From the NCBI RefSeq assembly GCF_000337215.1, contig NZ_AOHZ01000054.1, positions 1 through 43,315 of the forward strand: a stretch of DNA of 43,315 nucleotides. Reading direction: 5' to 3'. Under the pieces are notes generated by a model, which ran no database searches, was not told where the DNA came from, and was given only the letters and a program-made list of their open reading frames with translations. How positions within the stretch are numbered: the stretch's first letter is position 1; every line of letters starts with the position of its first letter. The position numbers and the translations under genes were made by a program. Source of the DNA: Natronolimnohabitans innermongolicus JCM 12255. Lineage in GTDB: Archaea > Halobacteriota > Halobacteria > Halobacteriales > Natrialbaceae. This document shows, piece by piece, positions 1-7,144 of this stretch.

Positions 1-304
1 CGCCGACGACCTCCCCGCGGCCGGCTCGCTCGAGGTTCGAACCGCGGCGGAGACGACGACAGCCGATCCGATCGCTCTCGCGCCCGGCGAGACCGGGGCG
101 CTCGAGCGCGAGGTCGCGTTCGAAGAGGCCGGCGAGCACGAACTCAGGGTCGGTGAGGCATCGACAACGGTGACCGTCGGCGGCCTCCGCTCACGGCTCG
201 AGTCGATGCCCGGCTTCGGCGCCGCTGGGGCGGCCGTCGGGCTGGCGCTCGCGCTCGCGGTGGCGTTCGCAATCAGTGTGGCTGGCCGAGGCCGGCGGCG
301 CTGA
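1..304 (+). CDS. C-terminal end of a PGF-CTERM surface protein (5' truncated)
   Basis: An open frame enters from the left edge (first full codon at base 2) and ends at TGA 302-304, giving about 100 residues. The visible part has a short beta-rich, Ig/CARDB-like stretch (PGETGALEREVAFEEAGEHE), then a tripartite tail: PGFG, a hydrophobic segment of about 20 residues (AAGAAVGLALALAVAFAI), and a basic end GRGRRR. That architecture is the PGF-CTERM sorting signal, which in haloarchaea is processed by archaeosortase A (ArtA) and replaced by a lipid anchor. The protein is therefore probably exported and bound to the cell surface. The N-terminal domains lie outside the window, so no function can be assigned. 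It is convergent with the next gene, 22 bases away. Confidence 0.8.
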   Translation, partial: ADDLPAAGSLEVRTAAETTTADPIALAPGETGALEREVAFEEAGEHELRVGEASTTVTVGGLRSRLESMPGFGAAGAAVGLALALAVAFAISVAGRGRRR

Positions 305-326
305 GACGGTCGTCACGCGGCGGCCG

Positions 327-887
327 TCACCCGTCCCGCTCGCGCTCGACGAAAAATACGCAGGCGTCACCGCCGTCCTCGACGCAGGCCACCTTCGTTA
401 CAGTCGTCGCTTCGGCTCCGGCGTCGTCGAAGGTCGCGACGAAGCCCTCGAGGAGTCCCCGCGCCAGTCCGCAGTAGGTCGGCTCTCGGTGCGTGCGGTA
501 GGTAACGCGGACGCGGTCGGCTCCCTCGCGACGCCCGGTAACGGTCGGCAGCGCGGTTTCGTCGCTCGACGCGTCGACGCTCTCGACGATCACCGCCAGG
601 TTCTCGAGGGCGGCGAAACAGTCGTCGTCGCGGATGTGTGCGGTAAACGTCGTCCGGAGTTCGGGCGCGAGCGTCCGGCCGAAGTCGCGTTCGATCTGGG
701 CTCTGTTCTGGGTCGCCATCGACGACAGCGTGGCGAGGATCGCGTCGATCTCGTCGTCTGCGTACGTCGTCACGGGAAGGTAGAGCCGCGGCTCGATGCC
801 CGCACGCTCGAGGACGGTCTCCCAGGTGTCCTCGTCGGTTCGGCTGACGACGTACTCCTTGAGCGTCTTGTGGACGATTCCGTGCAT
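327..887 (-). CDS. H-NOX-like (heme-NO-binding domain) protein, heme ligand apparently lost
   Basis: The product is 186 residues and resembles the HNOB/H-NOX fold over its whole length: MHGIVHKTLKEYV at the N-terminus, DDEIDAIL near residue 45, and ARGLLEGFV near residue 142, where H-NOX proteins have a GLLRG-type helix. H-NOX domains bind heme through a proximal His in a D-x-x-H type helix and a Y-x-S-x-R motif holding the propionates. Here the helix reads ENLAVIVESV, with Val 101 where His is expected in my by-eye alignment, and the second motif reads YRTHR (130-134), Thr replacing Ser. The C-terminal tail (CVEDGGDACVFF) resembles that of V4R-type domains. I start at ATG 887 because MHGIV matches family starts; an in-frame start at 908 is possible. 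Role inferred: stand-alone sensor, perhaps heme-independent. Confidence 0.7.
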   Translation of the reverse strand: MHGIVHKTLKEYVVSRTDEDTWETVLERAGIEPRLYLPVTTYADDEIDAILATLSSMATQNRAQIERDFGRTLAPELRTTFTAHIRDDDCFAALENLAVIVESVDASSDETALPTVTGRREGADRVRVTYRTHREPTYCGLARGLLEGFVATFDDAGAEATTVTKVACVEDGGDACVFFVERERDG

Positions 888-1105
888 TGGGTCCCCGCCA
901 CTCGACACCGGGCGCGAGTGCCGATTCGTGGTGGCGTCGTAGCTGTACGTGGTGCGAGTAACTACTTAACAGTTGAAGTCCTTTCACGACGGTCTCGAGG
1001 CGCTCGCTCGAGTCGGCGACGCGACGGATCCGAGTCGCCCCGATGGGATTGCGTTCCGAACTGTAACCGACGGACTGAAGATGGTTTCCTTCGAGGGGTG
1101 AGGTG

Positions 1106-1696
1106 ATGGCTGACGAACTGAAACGGCGGCTCGTCCACTCGAGCGGGGCGGGACTCGTCGTCCTCTATCTCCTCTCCGAGGCCTACGACCTCGGTCTCAC
1201 CTGGGAGCGGTTTCGGATGCTGATGGTCGCCCTCGCCGTCGGAACGATCGGCCTCGAGTTCCTCCGCCTGCGGGTCGGTCTGGACTGGCAGCTATACGAG
1301 AAGCTGACCCGCGAATACGAACAGGACCAGTTCGCCGGCTACGGCTACTACATGGTCAGCATGACGGTCGCCGTACTGCTGTTCGAGCCCCAGATCGCGC
1401 TCCCGGCGATGTTGATGCTCGCGATCGGCGATCCGATCAGCGGCGCGGTCTCCGACGACAGCCTCAAATTCGTCAAGGGGCCGACGGTGCTCGTCACGAT
1501 GTTCGTCGTCTCGGCGCTGCTCGCCGCGCCGTTTCTCTACGAGACGCCGCTTGCCGTCCTCGCGGCCGCGCTGGGGGCGACTATCGCCGACGGCGTCAAG
1601 GTCCGTCTCGGCGATTTCATCGTCGACGACAACCTGACGATTCCAATCTACGCGAGCGTGCTCGCGTGGGTGGTCCTCGAGTTCGTTCCGCTGTGA
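1106..1696 (+). CDS. Dolichol kinase-type membrane protein (SEC59/VTE5 family)
   Basis: A 196-residue polytopic membrane protein beginning ADELKRRLVHSSGAG. It contains several hydrophobic segments and the conserved block AIGDPISGAV (about residues 110-120) followed by a basic KFVKGP loop. This layout matches the CTP-dependent dolichol/phytol kinase and phosphatidate cytidylyltransferase-like family, whose members phosphorylate isoprenoid alcohols in the membrane. In haloarchaea such an enzyme would supply or recycle dolichyl phosphate for N-glycosylation, but the substrate is inferred. ATG 1106 is preferred over the adjacent GTG 1103 because GAGGTG lies directly upstream. The gene is divergent from the H-NOX-like gene and the two share about 220 bases of promoter region. 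Confidence 0.72.
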   Translation: MADELKRRLVHSSGAGLVVLYLLSEAYDLGLTWERFRMLMVALAVGTIGLEFLRLRVGLDWQLYEKLTREYEQDQFAGYGYYMVSMTVAVLLFEPQIALPAMLMLAIGDPISGAVSDDSLKFVKGPTVLVTMFVVSALLAAPFLYETPLAVLAAALGATIADGVKVRLGDFIVDDNLTIPIYASVLAWVVLEFVPL

Positions 1697-1753
1697 TCGA
1701 CCGGTTTCGATACGCGAGCGATAACGCTGTGGCCAGCCGTTTCAGAATTGGAT

Positions 1754-1763
1754 AATATTAATG
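1754..1763 (+). promoter_or_regulatory. TATA-like box for the DUF5518-like gene
   Basis: An AT-rich AATATTAATG stretch in otherwise GC-rich DNA lies about 28 bases before the ATG at 1787, the spacing expected for a leaderless haloarchaeal transcript. Confidence 0.5.
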
Positions 1764-1786
1764 TAGGTTGGGGGAGACATACAACT

Positions 1787-2215
1787 ATGGGACGATCCGG
1801 GCCCGCCATCGACCGTGAGTGGACGTATCCGGTCCTCGTCGGCCTCGCATCTGTTCCGGGAACGCTGTTCGTCCAGTGGTCGAGCATCGACTCTGCCGTC
1901 ATCGTCCCGGTATTCGTCGCGGGATTGATCGTCGGCTCCCTCGGTAGTGGCCGCCCGGTCTCGAGTCGTCGCGTCGGCTGGCGAACGGGATTGATCGGGG
2001 GAATCGCTCTGCTGTGGGGCGGTGCTCGCTTCGTTGCAACCATCCCCGACTACTCGTCGACGGCGGCCATCTCGGTTCTCGCAGCGGGGCTTACTGTCGT
2101 GGCCGTAGCGCTGTATATCGCCGTGTTCGGCGTGATCGGTGCCGTCGGCGCTATCGTCGGCGACTGGGCCACCGAGCGATTCGACGACTCCCGGTCGCGG
2201 CCGACCGGGCGGTAG
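1787..2215 (+). CDS. Small four-helix membrane protein, DUF5518-like
   Basis: A 142-residue protein with about four hydrophobic segments (near YPVLVGLASVPGTLFV, VIVPVFVAGLIVGSL, GLIGGIALLW and the long AALYIAVFGVIGAVGAI-like segment at the C-terminus) and a short charged tail. The pattern of a Gly-rich GLIVGSL helix followed by an Arg-rich loop and GLIGGIALLW resembles the haloarchaeal DUF5518 family, whose function is unknown. ATG 1787 is chosen because a TATA-like box sits about 28 bases upstream; an in-frame ATG at 1748 would overlap that box. No neighbour suggests a pathway: the dolichol-kinase-type gene ends 90 bases earlier and the ABC genes converge from the other side. Confidence 0.65.
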   Translation: MGRSGPAIDREWTYPVLVGLASVPGTLFVQWSSIDSAVIVPVFVAGLIVGSLGSGRPVSSRRVGWRTGLIGGIALLWGGARFVATIPDYSSTAAISVLAAGLTVVAVALYIAVFGVIGAVGAIVGDWATERFDDSRSRPTGR

Positions 2216-2314
2216 CCACCGACTCGAGTGCGGCCACGCTCTTCTGGACGGAGGACGGACCGTCCGCTCGAGACTCGGCGCCGAGTAATTCCCGGATCGC
2301 GGTTCCCGCCGACC

Positions 2315-3145
2315 CTAGAGATCGGTCGCCTGGAACCGCCAGTAGCCGCCGCCGATCGCGAGGACGACCCAGCCGAGCAAGACGGCGAGCCCGAACGCCG
2401 GCTCCTCGTAGAACACGGGATCGGTCGGCGGCGAGGCGAACGTTCCACCCCCGAGGTCGGCGGAGAGGCCGGCGGCCAGATTCGCGTACGCGGACATCGG
2501 ATTCAACGCGGCGACGAGGTCCACCCACTCGGGCGTCGTTTCGGGATAGGAGAAGCCGTTGACGACGTAGAGGACGGCTCGCGGGAGCTGGGCCCAGAGC
2601 TGGAAGAAAAAGAGGACGAAGACGCCGAACGCGGCAACCGTCGCCCGCGTCGACGTGCGAACGACCGCCGAGATGCCGACCGCGAAAGCGGTAAACGCCG
2701 CGCCGAGCAGCGAGAGCAACGCCGCGACGCCGACGAACTGTGCGGGATCGATGGCGACGCCGAGCACCGCCCCCACCGGGACGGTGACGATCATGCCGAC
2801 GACGACGGCCGCACAGACGACGAGCGTTCGCGCGAGGAACGTGCCGACGACGACGGCGCCGCGGCCGACCGGTAACCCGAAGACGATCTTGAACGCGCCG
2901 TTCGTCCGTTTCTCGACGATCGACGACGCGAAGAAGCCGAGCGCGAGCAGCGGCGTCAGCATCGTGAAAAACGAGAACAGCACCGGGGTCAGTTCGGGTT
3001 CGGTCCCGATCGACTGCGCCTCGGCGTAGACCAGAAACAGCCCCAGCAGCGCGTAGATCCCGACCAGCGCGTACAGCTGTCGTTCGCGGATCGTATCGCG
3101 AACGTCCTCGCGGACGAACAGCGCGAGCGAATCGAAGCGACTCAC
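2315..3145 (-). CDS. ABC-2 type transporter permease
   Basis: A 276-residue protein with a cytoplasmic start (SRFDSLALFVREDVRDTIRE) and six likely membrane spans. It carries family-typical stretches: VEKRTNGAFKIVFGLPVGRGAVVVGTF after the second helix and a C-terminal FGLAVLLGWVVLAIGGGYWRFQ. These match ABC-2 (NosY-like) permeases, which form homodimers with a NatA/CcmA-type ATPase. Its ATG overlaps the stop of the upstream ATPase by four bases (ATGA at 3142-3145), so the two are translationally coupled and almost certainly form one exporter. Substrate unknown; lipids, copper-related maturation and drugs are all known for this family. A paralogous permease without an ATPase partner lies at 8937-9764. 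Confidence 0.9.
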   Translation of the reverse strand: MSRFDSLALFVREDVRDTIRERQLYALVGIYALLGLFLVYAEAQSIGTEPELTPVLFSFFTMLTPLLALGFFASSIVEKRTNGAFKIVFGLPVGRGAVVVGTFLARTLVVCAAVVVGMIVTVPVGAVLGVAIDPAQFVGVAALLSLLGAAFTAFAVGISAVVRTSTRATVAAFGVFVLFFFQLWAQLPRAVLYVVNGFSYPETTPEWVDLVAALNPMSAYANLAAGLSADLGGGTFASPPTDPVFYEEPAFGLAVLLGWVVLAIGGGYWRFQATDL

Positions 3146-4077
3146 TGGGCGACACCTCGCGTGTAGCGCTCGAAGAGGTCCTCGAGGGACGTCTCGCTCG
3201 TTTCTACGTCTCTAACGGTCGCCGGCGAGTCGTGGAAGGCCGCGATGACGGCGGCCTTCGCGCCGTCCTCGCAGCCGATTACGACCGACGAGCCGTCCGT
3301 CTTGAGGCCGGCGACGCCCTCGAGCGCCCGGACGTACCGGACCGTCTCCTCGGGGACCGAGGAGAGTTCGAGGGTGACGGTCGACGTGCCGCCCGCGGAG
3401 TCCCGAAGCGCGTCGATGGTGTCGACGGCGACGAGTTCGCCGCCATCGAGAATAGCGACGCGGTCGCAGACGGCCTCGACCTGCTCCATGATGTGACTCG
3501 AGAAGAAGACGGTCGCGCCGCGCTCGTTTTCCTCGCGGACGATCCGTCGCATGGTTCGAGCCCCGTTCGGATCGAGGCCGGTCGAGGGTTCGTCCAGGAC
3601 GAGGAGGTCGGGGTCGCCGGCGAGCGCGACCGCGAGCATGAGCCGCTGGGCCATCCCCTTCGAGTACTGCGTGACGGGGTACTCGTCGGGGCCGCGCATG
3701 CCGACGCGCTCGATGAGTTCGTCCGGGTCGTCGTCGGCGCCTTTCGCCTCGATGGCGAACTCGACGTGTTCGCGGCCGGTTCGCTCGCCGACGGCGCCGT
3801 AGCCGTCGGGGAGGACGCCGATCCGTTCGCGGACCGCGGTGCGTTCGGTGGCGACGTCCTCGCCGAGGACGGTGACGCTGCCGGCGGTCGGCGCGGCGTA
3901 GCCGAGCAGCAGGTCGATCGTCGTCGACTTGCCGGCGCCGTTCGGCCCGAGAAAGCCGAAGATCTCGCCCGATTCGACGGTGAGATCGAGGTCGTGGAGG
4001 GCGGTGACCGACCGGCCCCGAAAGAGGCCGGCGCGCTCGTAGCGCTTGGTCACGCCGCGGAGTTCGATCGCGGCCAT
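3142..4077 (-). CDS. ABC transporter ATP-binding protein
   Basis: A 311-residue ATPase of the NatA/CcmA type. Walker A GPNGAGKST is at residues 44-52, the signature is YSKGMAQR (138-145, a common variant of LSGGQ in this subfamily), and Walker B LLVLDEPSTGLDP is at 158-170, followed by an H-loop (FFSSHIMEQ). A C-terminal region of about 90 residues after the ATPase core is usual for this subfamily. ATG 4077 gives the standard MAAIELRGVTKRYE start; the longer open frame upstream has atypical composition. It overlaps the permease start by four bases. The promoter must lie in the 188 bases shared with the divergent MFS gene. Confidence 0.92.
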   Translation of the reverse strand: MAAIELRGVTKRYERAGLFRGRSVTALHDLDLTVESGEIFGFLGPNGAGKSTTIDLLLGYAAPTAGSVTVLGEDVATERTAVRERIGVLPDGYGAVGERTGREHVEFAIEAKGADDDPDELIERVGMRGPDEYPVTQYSKGMAQRLMLAVALAGDPDLLVLDEPSTGLDPNGARTMRRIVREENERGATVFFSSHIMEQVEAVCDRVAILDGGELVAVDTIDALRDSAGGTSTVTLELSSVPEETVRYVRALEGVAGLKTDGSSVVIGCEDGAKAAVIAAFHDSPATVRDVETSETSLEDLFERYTRGVAQ

Positions 4078-4265
4078 ACCTCGGCCGTCTCGCGCGGGTG
4101 CTATTAGCTTTCTGATCGGTTCGATCCCGACTCCGCTCGAGTCGGCGTCGGAAGCCGCGTCGACGGTAGCGTCGGCTGGACGGTCCGAACCGATCGGGTT
4201 CCGATATCGGCAATACCGTACCGGAAGGACGCCCTCAACACCCTCTGGCGCGAACGGTCGCACTC

Positions 4266-5495
4266 GTGGTTCGACAGTTGGGACTCGAACGGTTCGCGGG
4301 CGCGCGGTCGGTACTCGCGGACGGTCGCGGAAAGATCCTCTTCGCCGTCGCGACCGGGTGGTGTTTCTCGATCGGCGTCCGGATGGCGTATCCGGTGTTG
4401 TTGCCCTACCTTCGGGAGGCGTACGGGCTCGGGCTGACGACCGCGGGCTTGCTGTTGACCGTGCTCTGGCTGGCCTACGCGCTCGGCCAGCTTCCCGGCG
4501 GGATCCTCGCCGATCGGCTCGGCGAGGGCAACATCCTCGTCCTGAGCAGCCTCATCTCGGCGGCGACTCTGGCCGTCGTCGCCCTCGCCGGCTCGGCGCC
4601 CGTGGTCTACCTCGCGACGGCCTGTTTCGGCTTCGGAACGGCGCTGTACGGCGTCGCCCGCTTTACGATTCTCTCCGACGTCTTTCCAAATAACGACGGC
4701 ACCGCCATCGGCGTCACGATGGCCGCCGGCGAGGTCGGCAACGCCGTCCTCCCGCTGCTCGCGGGCGGCATCGCGGCGACGCTCGCCTGGCAACTCGGCT
4801 TCGGCCTCTCGGTTCCCATCTTCGGCCTCGTCGCCGTACTGGTCTGGCTCTTCGTCCCGTCACACACGTCCGGGACGACCAGCGCCGTCGACAGCCTCTC
4901 GCTCGAGACGGGCCGCTACGTCGCCGACAAGCTCTGGCAGCCCGCCATCGTCGTCGTGACGACGATCCAGATCCTTACCTACTGCGTCTGGCAGGCGTTT
5001 ACGGGCTTCTACCCGACCTACCTGATCGAGGTCAAGGGCTTCTCCGAGGCGCTGGCGACGGCGATGTTCAGTACGTTTTTCGCGCTCGGAATCGTCGTCC
5101 AGCCGCTGACCGGTCGGCTCTACGACCTGTGGGGGATCCGCCGCTCGCTGCCGGCGATTCTGTCGGTCATCATCGTCTCGCTCGTCGCGTTGCCCTTTCT
5201 CGAGGGGTTCTGGCCGATCGTCGTCGGCACCGTGTTGCTCTCGAGCATCCTCGGCTACGGCACGATGACGCTGCCGTACATGACCGCGGCGTTCCCGCCG
5301 GATATGAAGGGGACGGGGCTCGGCTTCCTCCGGACGACGTACATGACTATCGGCGCGGCGAGTCCGGTCCTGTTCGGCGCGCTCGCCGAGCGGAACTACT
5401 TCGACGAGGGCTACTTCGTGCTGGCCGCGTTCGCCCTCGGCGCGATGATCCTCGTCTACTGGCTGCCACCCGAGGCGGAAGCGCAATCGCGCTGA
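4266..5495 (+). CDS. Major facilitator superfamily transporter
   Basis: A 409-residue protein with 12 predicted membrane spans split into two halves by a cytoplasmic loop (FVPSHTSGTTSAVDSLSLE, about residues 197-215). The loop after helix 2 has the MFS motif A form GGILADRLGEGN (about 78-89), and the second half repeats it as GRLYDLWGIRR. This is a secondary transporter of the plasma membrane; the general type resembles NarK/OFA-like or sugar-acid porters, but I cannot name the substrate. The start is GTG 4266; no in-frame ATG precedes the first helix. The gene is divergent from the ABC pair and convergent with the lipoprotein gene, so it is probably monocistronic. Confidence 0.87.
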   Translation: MVRQLGLERFAGARSVLADGRGKILFAVATGWCFSIGVRMAYPVLLPYLREAYGLGLTTAGLLLTVLWLAYALGQLPGGILADRLGEGNILVLSSLISAATLAVVALAGSAPVVYLATACFGFGTALYGVARFTILSDVFPNNDGTAIGVTMAAGEVGNAVLPLLAGGIAATLAWQLGFGLSVPIFGLVAVLVWLFVPSHTSGTTSAVDSLSLETGRYVADKLWQPAIVVVTTIQILTYCVWQAFTGFYPTYLIEVKGFSEALATAMFSTFFALGIVVQPLTGRLYDLWGIRRSLPAILSVIIVSLVALPFLEGFWPIVVGTVLLSSILGYGTMTLPYMTAAFPPDMKGTGLGFLRTTYMTIGAASPVLFGALAERNYFDEGYFVLAAFALGAMILVYWLPPEAEAQSR

Positions 5496-5516
5496 CGACT
5501 CTCCGACACTGCGCTG

Positions 5517-6404
5517 CTAGTATTCCTCGTCGAGCTGGCGCCCCGCCACGGTCATCGTCATCGTCCGCTCGTCGACCTCGAGGGCGGTCACCTCGCCGCC
5601 GACCAGTTCGACCTCCGATCGGACGTCGTTCTCGGCGTCGACCGCGTCGTCGGGGTCGTCGAAGACGAGCGCCCACTCCGAGGCGTCGGCCTCGCGATCC
5701 GGCGTCGAGACGCCCCAGCAGTAGATCTCGCCGTGCTCGAGTCCCTCGAGCGGCGCCAGGTAGGCACCACTCGCGAGTTCGCCCGTCGGGAGCGTCTCGA
5801 AGACGTGGGTCATCCAGGGATCGATCTCCTCGAGGCGGTCCCGCTCGCCGCGTCCGGCGTCGATCGGCCGTTCGTAGCGCGAGCCGACGACGATGGCGTC
5901 GTCCCCGCCGGCGACCGGCCCGCCGTCTCCGTTCTCGTCGTCGGGTTCCGCGACGACGTACCCCTCGTACTCGTCGGTGACGGCGTACGCGTCGGAGCCC
6001 TCGAGCGTCGACTCGAGGTCGTCGCGATCGAACTCGCCGAAAACGACCTCCGAACCCGGTTGTCTCAGCAGGCCGTCGACCCGGTCCGGGTAGCCGTCGA
6101 TGACCTCGAGGATCGGCGACTCGACGTCGTCGACGGGCGGGAGGTCTTCGGTGTAGTTGTACTGGCCGGTGGTCTCGTTGCCGTCGTCGAACAGCCACGC
6201 GCGGAACTCGCGGGCGTCGTCCCACTCGAGATCGACGTCTGGGTCGGGCATTCGCTCGCGTCTGGACTCGATATCTTTCGGTCCGATCCCGTCGGGGTCG
6301 TCGTCATCGTCGTCGCTGCCGAGACAGCCTGCGGCGGTTACCGCGGCGACGCTCGCGCCGACGCCGGCGACGAACCGACGCCTGGTCGTTCTCCCATCGT
6401 TCAT
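5517..6404 (-). CDS. Tat-exported lipoprotein of unknown function
   Basis: A 295-residue protein beginning with a twin-arginine signal (TTRRRFVAGVG) and a lipobox ending AAGC near residue 27, followed by an Asp-rich linker (DDDDDD). This is the classic haloarchaeal lipoprotein arrangement: export folded through Tat, then lipid anchoring on the outer face of the membrane. The mature part (about 260 residues) is acidic, with stretches such as SPILEVIDGYPDRVDGLLRQ and EIDPWMTHVFETLPTGE and only a single further Cys (YCWGV). I recognise no catalytic motif and assign no function. The gene converges on the MFS gene with a 21-base gap. Confidence 0.82.
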   Translation of the reverse strand: MNDGRTTRRRFVAGVGASVAAVTAAGCLGSDDDDDDPDGIGPKDIESRRERMPDPDVDLEWDDAREFRAWLFDDGNETTGQYNYTEDLPPVDDVESPILEVIDGYPDRVDGLLRQPGSEVVFGEFDRDDLESTLEGSDAYAVTDEYEGYVVAEPDDENGDGGPVAGGDDAIVVGSRYERPIDAGRGERDRLEEIDPWMTHVFETLPTGELASGAYLAPLEGLEHGEIYCWGVSTPDREADASEWALVFDDPDDAVDAENDVRSEVELVGGEVTALEVDERTMTMTVAGRQLDEEY

Positions 6405-6503
6405 GCGAAACTGAACGTCAGGTATTTGTAAAACTTCGGTGCCCTTCGTCAGTTTCTGAGGCGCCGTCGCGTGACTCCCTCGAGTGGCGATCTGTGGCTA
6501 CTG

Positions 6504-7010
6504 TCAGGCGTTCAACCGCCAGATTTCGAAATTGAGCACCGCCGCGAACGTCACCCAGGCGAGATACGGCACGAGCAACGCCGCGGCTCGGCGGTCGACG
6601 CGGCGAAACGCCGCGATCGTCGCCGCGACGAGCACCCACAGCAGGAGGATGATCCCGAGCGCGGCGAGGGGCGCCTCGAGCGAGAAGAACGTCGGGGTCC
6701 AGGTGACGTTGACCGCCAACTGGACGGCGAACAGCCCGAGCGCGAGCCGTCGACCCGCGGCGTCGCTTCGCCAGACCAGCCAGAGCGCGACGCCGAGCAG
6801 GGTAAAGAGCGCCGTCCAGACCACCGAGAACGCGATACCCGGCGGATAGAACCAGGGCTTCTCGAGCGCCTGAAACCAGGCGCTGCCGGGCGAGGAGAGC
6901 ACGCCGGGAAGGCTGCCGATCAGGTTGACGAGGACGACGAACCCGACGGCCTGCAAGAGCGGTCTACGATCGGGCACACGCTGTGCGGCGCGAGCGAAGA
7001 CGGAGGCCAT
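6504..7010 (-). CDS. tspO: TspO/MBR family protein
   Basis: A 168-residue, five-helix membrane protein. The family signature is clear: SAWFQALEKPWFYPPGIAF (about residues 43-61), WTALFTLLGVALWLVW, then NVTWTPTFF and YLAWVTFAAVLNFEIWRLN at the C-terminus. TspO proteins bind porphyrins and related tetrapyrroles and affect stress and pigment responses in bacteria and archaea; the role in haloarchaea is not settled. ATG 7010 gives the family's usual length; the upstream extension of the frame to 7160 is not family-like and would run over the promoter of the divergent HTTM gene. Confidence 0.9.
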   Translation of the reverse strand: MASVFARAAQRVPDRRPLLQAVGFVVLVNLIGSLPGVLSSPGSAWFQALEKPWFYPPGIAFSVVWTALFTLLGVALWLVWRSDAAGRRLALGLFAVQLAVNVTWTPTFFSLEAPLAALGIILLLWVLVAATIAAFRRVDRRAAALLVPYLAWVTFAAVLNFEIWRLNA

Positions 7011-7108
7011 GGTCGGTCGACTACCCGCGTTCGCAAAGTCCTGCTGCCGGCATCGTTCCCCATCCTCGCGGCGGTTGACGGGTCCGACGCGAGGAGTGTC
7101 TGGATGAT

Positions 7109-7124
7109 AACACCTATAGGTGTT
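7109..7124. promoter_or_regulatory. 16-base perfect palindrome in HTTM promoter, operator candidate
   Basis: AACACCTATAGGTGTT is its own reverse complement over 16 bases. It ends 20 bases before the HTTM start codon at 7145 and lies 98 bases upstream of the divergent tspO start. Its centre (CCTATAGG) contains a TATA-like core, so a protein bound here would compete with TBP for the HTTM promoter. That use is inferred. Confidence 0.55.
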
Positions 7125-7144
7125 CCGTTGGATCTTCCCCCTAC

